Shown one piece after another: positions 16,408-25,879 of a DNA stretch of 64,000 bases (positions are counted from its first letter, which is position 1; the number at the start of each line of letters is the position of its first letter). The DNA is from Hyphomonadaceae bacterium (lineage in GTDB: Bacteria > Pseudomonadota > Alphaproteobacteria > Caulobacterales > Aquidulcibacteraceae), in contig JAIELK010000002.1 in the NCBI GenBank assembly GCA_019753175.1, positions 1 through 64,000 of the forward strand, read 5' to 3'. A program made the position numbers and the translations under genes. Below the pieces are notes generated by a model. It had not been told where the DNA came from, searched no databases, and saw only the letters and a program-made list of their open reading frames with translations.

Positions 16408-17085
16408 ATGATCAGACATCTCGTAGCGTTCGTTGCGCTGGCGTTCCTGTCAGCCTGCGCGGTGACCAATACAGCCACGTTCTCAGGTGAGTTCGAACCA
16501 CCGCCCGCAAACTCGCGGGTGCTCGTGATGACGCCCAACGTGCAGCTTCACGTCCTTACCGCGGCCGGAATGCCGGAACCGCGCGAGGACTGGTCGATCG
16601 CCGGGCGAGACAACCTCGCCGCCACGGTCGCCACGTTTGTGCAGACCGAAGCTCACACCCCGAGCGCGCTGGACCCCTCCACCGCGATGGAAGGCCGCGT
16701 GGGTCAAATCATTCGTCTGCACGATGCGGTGGGCGAATCGCTGGTGTCGCGCGGGTTTCTGCCGACACAGCGCGACCGTTTCGAATGGACGCTCGGCGAA
16801 GGCGTTCGCGAACTGGGCGCCGCGCACAATGCCGACTACGCTTTGTTCATTGGCGCCTACGGCACCTACGCCAGCGCCGGGCGCGTGGCGATGATGGTCG
16901 GCATGTCTTTGCTCGGCGTTGGAATTCCTCTCGGGAACCAAGTCGCTTACGCCTCGCTTGTCGATCTTCGCACCGGCAACATCATTTGGTTCAACACCGT
17001 GGTCGCGGCGCCCAACCAAGACATGCGGGACCCTGACGGCGCCGCCGCTCTCACCGAGTCGCTCATGAAGGATGCGCCGCTGTGA
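16408..17085 (+). CDS. Putative lipoprotein, first gene of an M48 protease operon
   Basis: A 225-residue protein with a lipoprotein signal ending in the lipobox LSAC (Cys17). The middle carries an Ala-rich, partly hydrophobic stretch (GRVAMMVGMSLLGVGIPLG), then ASLVDLRTGNIIWFNTVV. This beta hairpin is like those in CsgG/LPP20-type outer-membrane lipoproteins that describe a value in the envelope, but similarity is too weak to assign a family. The ATG at 16408 has a GGGGGGAGACG ribosome site and begins directly at the signal. Its stop overlaps the GTG of the downstream metalloprotease by four bases, so the two are translationally coupled. Confidence 0.7.
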   Translation: MIRHLVAFVALAFLSACAVTNTATFSGEFEPPPANSRVLVMTPNVQLHVLTAAGMPEPREDWSIAGRDNLAATVATFVQTEAHTPSALDPSTAMEGRVGQIIRLHDAVGESLVSRGFLPTQRDRFEWTLGEGVRELGAAHNADYALFIGAYGTYASAGRVAMMVGMSLLGVGIPLGNQVAYASLVDLRTGNIIWFNTVVAAPNQDMRDPDGAAALTESLMKDAPL

Positions 17086-18335
17086 AGCACGCCCTCGTCG
17101 CCGCGGCGACGCTTTGGTTGTTGCCGGCCTTAGCGTGGGCGCAAGAGACGCAACCTGCTGGAGCACCGAGCGAACAAGCGCCTGCCGCTGTTGTTCAACA
17201 AGCATCACCGGAGCCGTCGCCGCTCCCCGCGCCGGCGCCCTCCCGCACGCGACCGGATATCACCACCGATGAAGGCGGGCTTTGGGGGATGTCGGATCGC
17301 GCCGAGATCGAGGCGCGCGCCTCAGGCCAGCTTGAGAGCGATCCCGCGCTCAACGCCTACCTGCGCGCGGTCGCTTGTCGCGTGGCGGCAGCGCACTGCG
17401 GCGACATCCGCCTCTATGTGATGAACCGGCCGTACTTCAACGCACAGATGGCCCCGAACGGCTATATGGAAGTCTGGTCAGGATTGTTGTTGCGCGCCGA
17501 AAACGAGGCCCAGCTGGCCTTCGTGCTCGGCCACGAAGTCGGGCACTACAGCGAGCGCCACTCGCTGTCGATGTTGCGAACCATACGCGGGCGCTCCAAT
17601 GCCGCCGCTGTGTTTTCGATCATCACAGCGGTCGCTGGCGTTCCGATCGTTGGCGATATTGTCTATCTCGGCACGATCGCATCTGTCTTCGGCTTCTCGC
17701 GGGAAAAAGAGCTACAGGCCGATACGATCGGTTTCGACCGTGCGATCGAGGCCGGTTATGATCCCACCGCCGGCGAGACGCTCTGGAACAATCTGATTGC
17801 GGAGACGCGCGCGTCCGACAATCCGGATGTCCGCCGCCAAGAGACGCGCGGCAGCGTGTTTCGCACGCACCCGCTGTCAGCGGATCGAATCGCCGCGCTT
17901 TCGGAACGGGCAGCACAATCCAGCGGCGGACAAACCCATCGCGAGCGCTACCGGGCGGCGATCCGGCCGTTTCTCGACGAGTGGCTGCGCGCGGACCTTC
18001 GCAGGCGCGACTACGGACAGACATCGCTTGTCCTGGACCGGCTAGCCGCGCACGGCGAGGACCTCGGCACGGTCGAGTACTATCGCGGCGAGATCAATCG
18101 CATCCGGCGCGGCGAAGGTGATCGCGAACGCGCCATCCAACACTACACCAATGCAATCGCGCATCCGGATGCGCCGGCGGCCGCGTGGCGTGAGCTGGGT
18201 GAATACGCTGCACGCGACAACCGCAACGCGGAAGCCGCTCAGTTTTTCCGCACCTATCTCGAGCGCGCGCCGGACGCAGGCGATCGCGCGCTCGTCGAGG
18301 CGCGCTTGGCTCAATTGCCGGGAGGGGGACAATGA
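17082..18335 (+). CDS. M48-family periplasmic metalloprotease with C-terminal TPR-like region
   Basis: A 417-residue secreted zinc metalloprotease. A signal peptide (cleaved after about Ala20) is followed by a Pro/Ala-rich linker, then the M48 domain with HEVGH at 151-155 and the third ligand in the downstream [12 protein letters not shown] segment. The C-terminal part after about 290 is helical and repeat-like ([38 protein letters not shown]), resembling TPRs. This layout recalls BepA/YfgC, which degrades misassembled outer-membrane proteins. Start is GTG at 17082, overlapping the upstream stop; its own stop overlaps the next gene by ATGA. I infer envelope quality control together with the two flanking lipoproteins. 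Confidence 0.85.
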   Translation: MKHALVAAATLWLLPALAWAQETQPAGAPSEQAPAAVVQQASPEPSPLPAPAPSRTRPDITTDEGGLWGMSDRAEIEARASGQLESDPALNAYLRAVACRVAAAHCGDIRLYVMNRPYFNAQMAPNGYMEVWSGLLLRAENEAQLAFVLGHEVGHYSERHSLSMLRTIRGRSNAAAVFSIITAVAGVPIVGDIVYLGTIASVFGFSREKELQADTIGFDRAIEAGYDPTAGETLWNNLIAETRASDNPDVRRQETRGSVFRTHPLSADRIAALSERAAQSSGGQTHRERYRAAIRPFLDEWLRADLRRRDYGQTSLVLDRLAAHGEDLGTVEYYRGEINRIRRGEGDRERAIQHYTNAIAHPDAPAAAWRELGEYAARDNRNAEAAQFFRTYLERAPDAGDRALVEARLAQLPGGGQ

Positions 18336-18916
18336 ACATCACACGTCGTCGGCTTTTCGCCGCAGCAGCTGGCGCGGCGCTACTATCGGGCTGCGCGAGC
18401 ATTACGCTTGCGGAGGCCGGGTCCTATAAGGTCGAACGCGCGTTTTCGGTCACGTTCACGCGGTCTTGGTCCGATCTCACAGCGGCGGTGGTTCCGCGGA
18501 CGCCGGGCGTCCGCAATCTCACGCGTGACGGCCGCACCCTCAACGATCTCTATCTCGGCTCGATTGCCCCAGGCGGCTCGCTGTTCAGGCCCGCCGACCG
18601 CGACACGCCCGCCGTGACCTATCGCGCTGACATGAGCGACACCGAGTTGGTTGAGTTTGTGATCGACAGTCTGGCGACGGTTTATCAGGAGCCGCAGTCG
18701 ACGGCGCTGCGTCCGCAAACCCTGGCCGGCGATGCTGGCGTTCGCTTCGACATCAGCGCCCGGCGCGAGACCGGTCTCAACATTTCTGGCGCCGCGCTGG
18801 TCGCGCGCCAGGGCGACACGCTCAATCTGATCGTGTTCCTGGCGCCGAGCGAGCACTATTACGGCGCCTACTCGGCCGAGATCGACGCGATCATGGCGAG
18901 CGCGACCCGCGCTTAG
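18332..18916 (+). CDS. Putative lipoprotein, last gene of the M48 protease operon
   Basis: A 194-residue protein with an Arg-rich n-region (MNITRRRLF), a hydrophobic stretch, and lipobox LSGC giving lipidated Cys21. The mature part contains a repeated theme of beta strands ([46 protein letters not shown]) and no known domain. The start overlaps the protease stop by four bases. It is probably a substrate, adaptor or partner of the M48 protease in the envelope. Confidence 0.7.
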   Translation: MNITRRRLFAAAAGAALLSGCASITLAEAGSYKVERAFSVTFTRSWSDLTAAVVPRTPGVRNLTRDGRTLNDLYLGSIAPGGSLFRPADRDTPAVTYRADMSDTELVEFVIDSLATVYQEPQSTALRPQTLAGDAGVRFDISARRETGLNISGAALVARQGDTLNLIVFLAPSEHYYGAYSAEIDAIMASATRA

Positions 18917-18921
18917 GGGCG

Positions 18922-19290
18922 TCAGCCCATCATGAAGGCGTTGAGCTTGTTGCCGTCCGGGTCGCGGAAATACGCGGCGTAAAAGCCGTCGCTGCGCGGG
19001 CCGGGCGGGCCTTCGTCCGTGCCGCCATTGGCGAGCGCGATCTCGTAAAGGCGATGGATCTGCTCTTTGCTCTTGCACTCGATCGCGACCATGACGCCGT
19101 TGCCGACGGTCGCCGCTTCGCCATTGAACGGCTTGGTGAGGCCGATGCCGGCGCCCGCGCCCGGCGTCCCCCAGGCGATCGCGCCCGGCCATTCCATCAT
19201 GCGCTTGGTGCCGAGCTCGGCGGCGATGGCGTCGTAGAATCTGGCCGCGCGTTCAAGGTCGTTGGTGCCGAGTGTGACGTAACCGATCAT
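18922..19290 (-). CDS. VOC-family (glyoxalase/bleomycin-resistance-like) protein
   Basis: A 122-residue single-module vicinal-oxygen-chelate protein: GYVTLGTNDLERAARFYDAI at the start, AWGTPGAGAGIGLTKPF, and the C-terminal YAAYFRDPDGNKLNAFMMG that normally supplies a metal-ligand strand. The expected C-terminal Glu is replaced (DGNKLNAF), so metal binding is doubtful. Such short proteins are frequent in alphaproteobacteria and their substrates are mostly unknown. Convergent with the M48 operon. Confidence 0.82.
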   Translation of the reverse strand: MIGYVTLGTNDLERAARFYDAIAAELGTKRMMEWPGAIAWGTPGAGAGIGLTKPFNGEAATVGNGVMVAIECKSKEQIHRLYEIALANGGTDEGPPGPRSDGFYAAYFRDPDGNKLNAFMMG

Positions 19291-19335
19291 GGGGGCTCCT
19301 CCAGATCGCGAAACTAGCAGCGGAGGACGGCAACG

Positions 19336-19647
19336 TCATTCTGGTTTCTTGCTCATGATCGCGTCTCGATCCTGGGCCGCGTGAAGGATACGCAGCACTT
19401 CGACCCTTTGGTCATGGACCTGAACATAGAGGACATACGGTCCGGACACATGGAACCGCACACCCTCGCCGAACTCTGGGCGCAGACCGCCCGAATAAGG
19501 CATGCGCTCGATGTTCGCCAACGTCGTGCGAATGCGCTTGACCACGCGACTTGAAACCGCCGGGCCGGCTTCCCGCAACAAGTACTCACGAATACCAGCC
19601 AGATCGCTCAGCGCCAACGCCGAGAGATGAACCGGCAGTCGCCGCAC
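19336..19647 (-). CDS. RelE/ParE-family toxin
   Basis: A 103-residue protein of the ParE/RelE fold: LSALALSDLAGIREYLL helix 1, SSRVVKRIRTTLANIE helix 2, PYSGGLRPEFGEGVRFHVSGPYVLYV sheet, and VEVLRILHAAQDRD at the C-terminus. ParE toxins inhibit DNA gyrase while RelE toxins cut mRNA on the ribosome; the PYVLYV-VLRILHAAQD pattern fits ParE better. It follows the antitoxin gene with a 3-base gap in the same operon. Confidence 0.85.
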   Translation of the reverse strand: MRRLPVHLSALALSDLAGIREYLLREAGPAVSSRVVKRIRTTLANIERMPYSGGLRPEFGEGVRFHVSGPYVLYVQVHDQRVEVLRILHAAQDRDAIMSKKPE

Positions 19648-19650
19648 GCA

Positions 19651-19920
19651 TTACTCCGCCGCGCTGAGCAAGGCCTTTGCGGCGGCCTCGTCCGCAGCGA
19701 TCCAGGAATCGATCTGCTTGAATGCATCGTCCAGCGAAACGCCCTCGCCGCGGGCGAGGCTGGCGCGGGCTTCGTCGAGCTTGCCGCGTACATATTCAAT
19801 CTCAGCGCGACGCTCCTGGAGCGCTTGCGCGACCAGCGCCTCAACGCTTTCCGCGCGTCCGGCGGCGACTTCGGCGCGGGCCCAGGCGAGCAGATCGGGC
19901 GGTAGAGTGATGGCGGTCAT
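19651..19920 (-). CDS. ParD-like antitoxin
   Basis: An 89-residue protein: an N-terminal ribbon-helix-helix-like region (AITLPPDLLAWARAEVAAGR, then SVEALVAQALQERR) for DNA binding, followed by a helical toxin-binding part rich in Ala and acidic residues. It lies directly upstream of the ParE-like toxin. The ATG at 19920 is preferred over an in-frame TTG nine bases upstream because it starts at the conserved strand; neither has a clear ribosome site. The pair forms a second toxin-antitoxin unit in the window. Confidence 0.8.
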   Translation of the reverse strand: MTAITLPPDLLAWARAEVAAGRAESVEALVAQALQERRAEIEYVRGKLDEARASLARGEGVSLDDAFKQIDSWIAADEAAAKALLSAAE

Positions 19921-19967
19921 TGGCGACAATTAACACGAAACCAAAAGGCGGTCACGGCACCTGCTGG

Positions 19968-20555
19968 TCAGGAAGCGGGCTCGACTCGGTTCACGACGCT
20001 ATAGTTTATCGCGGAACCATTGCGGTCGCCGATGACTTGGACGAAGCCAAAGCGCCTGGCATTCGCTGCCGCTGCGCGAGCGTCCTCGCTAAGTGAAGCT
20101 CCGTTTGCGAACCCGCCCGCGTCATCGCGGACGTAGGCGAACATGTCGCCACCCGGTCCCCACGTCTGAAAGCGATCGAAGCCCAGCCAGGCACGAACGT
20201 CGCGCACTTGGCGTCGAAAAGAAACGCCTTCAGCCACAAGACAAAATCTTGCGCGCGCCTCGCCTTGTCCAAAAGGCCCCTCTCCGAGCACGATCAATCC
20301 GTCCCCGCCGGGCGGCGCCCAGGCCTGGGTCGTGGTCCAGTGCATCACAAAGCCCGAGACCAAGTCCCACGACGGATTTTGTACACGTTCCGCGTCATCC
20401 AGCCGCCGCCAGTTCTGCGCGGCCAAACTCGCAGAAATCGCTTCGACATCGGCGTCGCGCGCCGCACATGTCGATCGCACGAGATCAACCGCAGTCGTGG
20501 CATTCGCGACGCTTGGTGTCAGAAGCAGCGCGAACGCGACAATAATCGCTCGCAT
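19968..20555 (-). CDS. Secreted protein of unknown function downstream of sucC
   Basis: A 195-residue protein with a signal peptide ([19 protein letters not shown]). The mature part has two cysteines (RSTCAAR and ARFCLVAEG), possibly a disulfide, and no recognised domain. It begins only two bases after the sucC stop, so it is transcribed and probably translated with sucC. The function is unknown. Confidence 0.65.
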   Translation of the reverse strand: MRAIIVAFALLLTPSVANATTAVDLVRSTCAARDADVEAISASLAAQNWRRLDDAERVQNPSWDLVSGFVMHWTTTQAWAPPGGDGLIVLGEGPFGQGEARARFCLVAEGVSFRRQVRDVRAWLGFDRFQTWGPGGDMFAYVRDDAGGFANGASLSEDARAAAANARRFGFVQVIGDRNGSAINYSVVNRVEPAS

Positions 20556-20557
20556 GA

Positions 20558-21751
20558 CTACCCCTTCACAGCCTTCACGATCTTGCGCGCGGCGTCTTCG
20601 AGATCATCCGCGCTGATGACGTTCAGCCCGCTCTCGTTGATGATCTGCTTGCCGAGCTCGACATTCGTGCCCTCGAGGCGCACCACCAACGGCACGGCGA
20701 GACCCACCTCCTTCACCGCGGCGATCACGCCTTCGGCGATCACGTCGCATTTCATGATACCGCCGAAAATGTTCACCAGGATGCCTTTCACTTTCGGGTC
20801 GGCAGTGATGATTTTGAACGCGGCCGTCACTTTTTCTTTCGAGGCGCCGCCGCCGACATCGAGGAAGTTCGCGGGCTCGGCGCCGAACAGTTTGATGATG
20901 TCCATCGTCGCCATGGCGAGACCCGCCCCATTCACCATGCAGCCGATATCGCCATCGAGCGCGATGTAAGCGAGATCGTACTTGGAGGCCTCGATCTCCT
21001 TTTCATCTTCTTCGCCGAGATCGCGCAGCTCTTCCCACTCGGGATGACGGAACGAAGCGTTGGAATCGAAGCCGACCTTGGCGTCGGCGCAGATGAGCTT
21101 GCCGTCTTCGGTGACGATCAGCGGATTGATTTCGAGCAGGCTCATGTCGCTTTTCACGAACGCGTCGTAGAGCTTGGTCACGATATCGGCGCACTGCTCG
21201 GCTTGATCGCCCGACACGCCGAACGCGGCGGCGACCTTTTCGGCGTCAGCGCGCGTCGGGCCGGTCATCGGATCGATCGGCACGGTGGTGATCTTCTCCG
21301 GCGTATCGTGCGCGACTTCTTCGATGTTCATGCCGCCTGCTTCGCTGGCGACGAACGCGACCCGGCCCGACTCGCGATCCACCAAAGCCGAGAGATAGAA
21401 TTCCTTGGCGATCTTGACGCCCTCTTCGATGTAGAGGCGCTTGACCACCCGCCCGGCAGCGCCAGTTTGCAGCGTCACCAGCGTGTTGCCCAACATCTGT
21501 TGCGCGTAGAGGCCGACATCTTCCGGCTTGAAGGCGATGCGCACGCCGCCCTTTTCGCCGGCGCTCGGCTCCTTGAATTTGCCCTTGCCGCGGCCGCCGG
21601 CGTGGATCTGGCTCTTCACCGCCCAGACCGAGCCGCCGAGTTTGGCGGCGGCGTCCACTGCTTCGTCCGCCGTGTAGGCCGCAAATCCGCGCGGGACCGG
21701 GACCCCGAAGCTCTTCAGCAGCGCCTTGCCTTGGTATTCGTGGATGTTCAT
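20558..21751 (-). CDS. sucC: Succinate-CoA ligase beta subunit
   Basis: The beta subunit binds the nucleotide and succinate in succinyl-CoA synthetase. The 397-residue protein begins with [12 protein letters not shown], has the ATP-grasp region ([17 protein letters not shown]), [40 protein letters not shown], and the C-terminal CoA-ligase domain ending with [19 protein letters not shown]. It is complete. The alpha partner sucD, usually the very next gene, lies 4.75 kb downstream beyond inserted genes. chrA ends 28 bases before the start. Confidence 0.97.
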   Translation of the reverse strand: MNIHEYQGKALLKSFGVPVPRGFAAYTADEAVDAAAKLGGSVWAVKSQIHAGGRGKGKFKEPSAGEKGGVRIAFKPEDVGLYAQQMLGNTLVTLQTGAAGRVVKRLYIEEGVKIAKEFYLSALVDRESGRVAFVASEAGGMNIEEVAHDTPEKITTVPIDPMTGPTRADAEKVAAAFGVSGDQAEQCADIVTKLYDAFVKSDMSLLEINPLIVTEDGKLICADAKVGFDSNASFRHPEWEELRDLGEEDEKEIEASKYDLAYIALDGDIGCMVNGAGLAMATMDIIKLFGAEPANFLDVGGGASKEKVTAAFKIITADPKVKGILVNIFGGIMKCDVIAEGVIAAVKEVGLAVPLVVRLEGTNVELGKQIINESGLNVISADDLEDAARKIVKAVKG

Positions 21752-21779
21752 CGGGTCCCTCGCGTTCGAAGCGCCCCTC

Positions 21780-23042
21780 TTACAAGCCGGCCGCCTGCGC
21801 CGCCAAGCCCGCGAGCGCGCAAGCCGCCAAAACCAGCAGCAGGTTCGCCTTGAGCCGGATCAGTGCGATGGTGGCGGCCAAGGCCAGAGCGAGCATCCAC
21901 CAGCGGACCGACGCAGCGTCAGGGACCACGACCCAGCCAAGGCTGATCTGCGCTGCGAACAACGCATGGGCCGCAAAGAACAGCGCGAGATTGGCGATGA
22001 CGCCTAGGACCGCGGCGGTAATGGCAGCCAGCGCGCTTTGGGCGCGGGCGTTGCCGGCCAAGCGCTCGGCATAGGGCGCGCCGGCGAAAATCCACACAAA
22101 GCTTGGCGCAAACGTGCACCATGATGCGAGCGCCGCGCCGGCGAGCGCAAGCGCCCAGCCGCCCTCGCCCCACCCGGCGACGAAGCCGACGAATTGGTTC
22201 ACCAGGATGAGCGGCCCCGGCGTGGTCTCGGCAAGACCCAGACCGTCGATCATCTGCGGTGCTGTGAGCCAGCCGCGCGCCACGGCTTCGGTGGCGAGAT
22301 ACGCGAGCACTGCATAGGCGCCGCCGAAGGTCACGCACGCGAGGATCGAGAAGAGCGCCGCGATCTGGAACAGCGTGTGATCTGTGCCCAACGTCGCGCC
22401 GACGACAACGAGCGGTGAAAGCCAGAGCGCCAGCCACAGCACCGCATGCGCAACACTCGTGCGCGGCGACGCCGCGTGTGCACTTGCTTCCGGCGGCAGC
22501 GCCGCACCCTTGCCGGCAAGGGTGGGTATCATGGCGCCGACGACGGCGGCAACGGCGATCACCGCGGGAAACGGCACGCCGGCGATCAGTGCAACAAAAG
22601 CGGCGAGCGCTATCCAAAGCGCAGCGCGCGTCTTGAGCGCGCGCTTGCCAACCTTGAACAAAGCTTCCGCGACGAGCGCAACCACGGCGGCCTTGATGCC
22701 GTCGAAAGCAGCCGCGACCAGCGGCGCCTGCCCGTGAACGAGGTAGAGCCAGGACAGCGCCAACACCACGAGCGCACCGGGAACGACAAAAAGCCAGCCA
22801 GCGACGAGAGCGCCAGACCAGCCACGCAGGCGCCAGCCGATATAGGTCGCGAGCTGTTGCGCCTCCGGGCCCGGCAACAGCATGCAGAAGGCGAGCATGC
22901 GCTGGAAGCGCTCATCGTCGATCCACTGCCGCTGATCCACGAACACACGGTGCATCAAGGCGATTTGTCCGGCCGGACCGCCGAAACCCAAGCAGCCGAC
23001 TTTCAGCGATTCACGGAAGAGATCGGCAAGTGTCGGCGTCAT
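21780..23042 (-). CDS. chrA: Chromate transporter, CHR family
   Basis: A 420-residue inner-membrane protein of the two-domain (long-chain) ChrA type, which exports chromate by proton exchange. Each half starts with the family pattern: [17 protein letters not shown] near residue 16 and [17 protein letters not shown] near 240. The first half also has [20 protein letters not shown], the second [20 protein letters not shown]. About ten hydrophobic segments are visible. It lies 28 bases upstream of sucC on the same strand and downstream of the MFS gene. Resistance is inferred from the family only. Confidence 0.9.
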   Translation of the reverse strand: MTPTLADLFRESLKVGCLGFGGPAGQIALMHRVFVDQRQWIDDERFQRMLAFCMLLPGPEAQQLATYIGWRLRGWSGALVAGWLFVVPGALVVLALSWLYLVHGQAPLVAAAFDGIKAAVVALVAEALFKVGKRALKTRAALWIALAAFVALIAGVPFPAVIAVAAVVGAMIPTLAGKGAALPPEASAHAASPRTSVAHAVLWLALWLSPLVVVGATLGTDHTLFQIAALFSILACVTFGGAYAVLAYLATEAVARGWLTAPQMIDGLGLAETTPGPLILVNQFVGFVAGWGEGGWALALAGAALASWCTFAPSFVWIFAGAPYAERLAGNARAQSALAAITAAVLGVIANLALFFAAHALFAAQISLGWVVVPDAASVRWWMLALALAATIALIRLKANLLLVLAACALAGLAAQAAGL

Positions 23043-23086
23043 CGTTCAAGCGCCCTGAACGGGAGATCGCGCCCGGCAGGAGCGCG

Positions 23087-24352
23087 TTAGCTTGGCTTTG
23101 CCACGCCTGCAACTGGCCCTTCGCCTTGCCGCGCGCCCTCATCGCCATAGGCGATCTCGCCCGCTGAGACACTGGTGCCAATCTGTGGCGAAAACTCTTC
23201 CTTGACCTCCGCCGGCTCGCGGGCTCCGCGTCGCCAGAACATCGCCGCGCTCACCAGTACGGCCGCGACGCCCGCAAACCAGAACATCCCGGCGATGCCG
23301 TACCAATCGACCAGCGGACCCATGATTATCGGCCCAAGCACCGAGCCCGCCGCCCATACGAACAGAAGTCCGGCCGCCGACTGCGCCAGTTTTCCGGGCT
23401 CGGCGCGGTCGGCCATGTGCGCGACGGCGATGCCGTAGAACGACAGCGCACCCGCCCCCCACATGAAGAACAGGGCAGCAGCGCCAAACTCAGATAACCG
23501 ACCGCTTCCGATCGCCAAAGCAAAGGCCGAGATCGCGGCGAGGGCGGTCAACGCGGCGATGACGATGCGCCGATCCGTGCGATCCGAAAAACGTCCGGCC
23601 GGCCATTGCAGCAACAGCGAGCCGGTGAACGCCGCGGCGTAAAATTCGGTGGCGGCATAGGCGCCGAAGTTCTCCGACGCGTAGAGCGGCGCCAGCGCCA
23701 GCACGCCGCCATTGACGAGCCCGGCGCCGAAGCTGGCGATGACCGCGGCCGGCGCGGTTGCGAATTGCTCGACCAGCGCCAGCGGCTGGGCCTTCGGCGG
23801 CGTCGGCTGCGCGGTGGCCGTGAAGCAGATCGGCACCATGGACAGCGCCGCGAGCGCGGCGGCGATCATCCAAGGCTCGGGCGCGTATGGCGCATAGCCG
23901 AAGGCGAAAAACGGCCCGAGCGCAAGCGACGCCTTGGTCATCACCATGTAGACGCTCATGATCTCGCCGCGCACGCGCGAACCGATTGAGAAGTTCATCC
24001 AGCTTTCGATGGCTTCGAACATCAGCGCGACCGAAAAGCCGGCAATCATCCGCGCCAAACCCCAGCTCCACACGTCTGCGCTGAAATGGAGCGCGAGCGT
24101 GCTGACAGAGAAAACGGCGGCGCAGGCCGCATACACGCGGATGTGCCCGACGCGCGACAACAGCGCGGTCGCGATCATCGCGCCGAACATGAAGCCGGCC
24201 GAATAGGCTGCCGCCACCAGGCCAAGCTCAGTGCGGGAGTGCCCCTGCTCCGTGAAGGCAAGCGGCAGCCTGACGCCGAGCAGGCCGCCCGCCAGTTGCA
24301 GGATGGCGATCGCGGCGATCAGCGCGGCGACGTTGCGCAGCAGGCTAGTCAT
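23087..24352 (-). CDS. MFS transporter
   Basis: A 421-residue major-facilitator permease with about 12 hydrophobic segments. It starts in NVAALIAAIAILQLAGGLLG, has GHSRTELGLVAAAYSAGFMFGA and an MFS motif-like turn RVGHIRVYAA after TM2, a central polar loop near 180-200, and the second half (QWPAGRFSDRTDRR, also a motif A copy). The group resembles the YcaD/UMF-like family; the substrate is unknown. The ATG at 24352 begins at the first membrane helix; the frame is open to a TTG 39 bases upstream. The C-terminal tail is acidic and cytoplasmic. Confidence 0.85.
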   Translation of the reverse strand: MTSLLRNVAALIAAIAILQLAGGLLGVRLPLAFTEQGHSRTELGLVAAAYSAGFMFGAMIATALLSRVGHIRVYAACAAVFSVSTLALHFSADVWSWGLARMIAGFSVALMFEAIESWMNFSIGSRVRGEIMSVYMVMTKASLALGPFFAFGYAPYAPEPWMIAAALAALSMVPICFTATAQPTPPKAQPLALVEQFATAPAAVIASFGAGLVNGGVLALAPLYASENFGAYAATEFYAAAFTGSLLLQWPAGRFSDRTDRRIVIAALTALAAISAFALAIGSGRLSEFGAAALFFMWGAGALSFYGIAVAHMADRAEPGKLAQSAAGLLFVWAAGSVLGPIIMGPLVDWYGIAGMFWFAGVAAVLVSAAMFWRRGAREPAEVKEEFSPQIGTSVSAGEIAYGDEGARQGEGPVAGVAKPS

Positions 24353-24445
24353 GGGACGCCTGCTTCTAGAGCGCCTTTCTCGCGCGCCCAACCCGCCAAT
24401 TCGCCGCGCGCCTGCACAAGATTGTGAGTGCGCGGGCCGCCACCC

Positions 24446-25015
24446 TCACATGGCGAAAAAGACAGAGAACAGCAGCCGGCCGGGCATGAAGGCGAACAGC
24501 CCCGCCACGATCAGCCCGCCCACGAACACGCCCGTCATCATTCTGGAATGAGCTCTCACGTTGTGGCGGCGCGCCATGAACACCGCCATTGGCAGGATGA
24601 CGATGGTCCACCCCGTCAGGAGGTGGATGAAGCTGAACGCACCGCCGTTCAACTCTCTGATGAACAACGAAGAAATCGCCGTAACGCCCATGGCCGCCAC
24701 CCAGCCCCACCCCAAAGCACGGTGTGCTGCGGTCCCCTTCACGCCGATCAACAGGACGATCCCGATGGCGAGCGCGGTGAGAGCCGCAAGCAGATGCATC
24801 TGGATCACCGGTTCAGCCGCCGCGATCAGGCCGAGCTCGGGCAAACGCGGACGGATGTCGAGTTCCCCCACCGCCGCCAAGTAATCGTCCAAACGGTCGC
24901 CGAACGCGATCGCCACGAGCGCGGCGGTGAGCGTGATCGAGACCAGCGCCATGCGCAGCGCGTGCGGCCACTCAGCAATGGACTTCCGCTTGATTGTGCT
25001 TTCCGCCACGGGCAT
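24446..25015 (-). CDS. DUF2306-like membrane protein
   Basis: A 189-residue integral membrane protein with about five hydrophobic segments. The pattern IQMHLLAALTALAIGIVLL, TAAHRALGWGW, FSFIHLLTGWTIVILP and RRHNVRAHSRMMTGVFVGGL, with conserved His in the helices, fits the DUF2306 family. The histidines could bind haem or metal but this is not established. It is divergent from the LytTR gene with 60 bases between the starts, an arrangement suggesting that the regulator controls it. Confidence 0.75.
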   Translation of the reverse strand: MPVAESTIKRKSIAEWPHALRMALVSITLTAALVAIAFGDRLDDYLAAVGELDIRPRLPELGLIAAAEPVIQMHLLAALTALAIGIVLLIGVKGTAAHRALGWGWVAAMGVTAISSLFIRELNGGAFSFIHLLTGWTIVILPMAVFMARRHNVRAHSRMMTGVFVGGLIVAGLFAFMPGRLLFSVFFAM

Positions 25016-25075
25016 CTCCGTCTGAGGTTTCGCTCAAGGTCATGATGCGGATGGCGGCGCCCTAGTCAGGCGGAC

Positions 25076-25879
25076 ATGCGGGAAACGACGGAAAAAGTGC
25101 GTGAAGGCCCAGCCCTTGCAGCCCGCGCTTCGCGGATTGCGGCTCGTCTTGCTGCGGAGAACTGGCCAGGGGTGGCGACGGCTGCGCTCGCCGGCGTCTT
25201 CATGGCCTTCGTGGGCGCCTTCGGCATGGACGACCTGACTCTCGGCCAACGTCTGGCGTATTGGGGCCCGACGATGGTCGTCGGGTCACTGTTCGGCGCG
25301 GCAATTGGGCGTTTTGTGGCGCGCCCTCACCGCATCGGCGATCGCCCCTGGTTGATATGGGCCGCCACGTCCGCAGTTGTTTCGGCGCCGATCACCGTCT
25401 TCGTTTGGTGGTACACACACGTGTTTTTCGGTAGCGCCGGCCCCGACATCCTGTCGCTGTTCGTGAACGTCTTGCTGATCGCGGGCGTCATGACCGCCAT
25501 CATGATGCTGGTCTATCGGCCCGGCGCCACCACCCTGCCCGCACCGGCGAACTCGGCGCCCGCATCAATTCGCTTCCTTGATCGATTGCCGGCCAAGCTC
25601 AAAGGCGCGGCCATTTATGCCGTCTCGGCCGAAGATCATTACCTGCGGCTGCACACCTCCAAGGGCAGCGATTTGATCCTGATGCGGCTGTCGGACGCCA
25701 TTGCGGAACTGGAAGGCATTGAAGGCGCGCAGACGCACCGCTCCTGGTGGGTGGCGCGCGAGGCCGTGCAAAGCGTGCGCCGCGAGGGCGAACGGCTTGT
25801 GCTCGTGCTCAAGGGCGGCGCTGAAGCGCCCGTCAGCCGGCCCAATGTGAAGCCGTTGCGCGAAGCAGGGTGGTTCTAA
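25076..25879 (+). CDS. Membrane-anchored LytTR-family DNA-binding regulator
   Basis: A 267-residue protein with four predicted membrane segments in the first 160 residues (VATAALAGVFMAFVGAFG, YWGPTMVVGSLFGAAIG, LIWAATSAVVSAPITVFVWW, LLIAGVMTAIMMLVY) and a C-terminal LytTR domain (about 165-262): AIYAVSAEDHYLRLHTSKG, MRLSDAIAELEG, THRSWWVARE, and the end SRPNVKPLREAGWF. LytTR domains bind direct repeats in DNA. With no receiver domain, the membrane part is probably the sensor. Divergent from the DUF2306 gene, its likely target. Confidence 0.88.
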   Translation: MRETTEKVREGPALAARASRIAARLAAENWPGVATAALAGVFMAFVGAFGMDDLTLGQRLAYWGPTMVVGSLFGAAIGRFVARPHRIGDRPWLIWAATSAVVSAPITVFVWWYTHVFFGSAGPDILSLFVNVLLIAGVMTAIMMLVYRPGATTLPAPANSAPASIRFLDRLPAKLKGAAIYAVSAEDHYLRLHTSKGSDLILMRLSDAIAELEGIEGAQTHRSWWVAREAVQSVRREGERLVLVLKGGAEAPVSRPNVKPLREAGWF

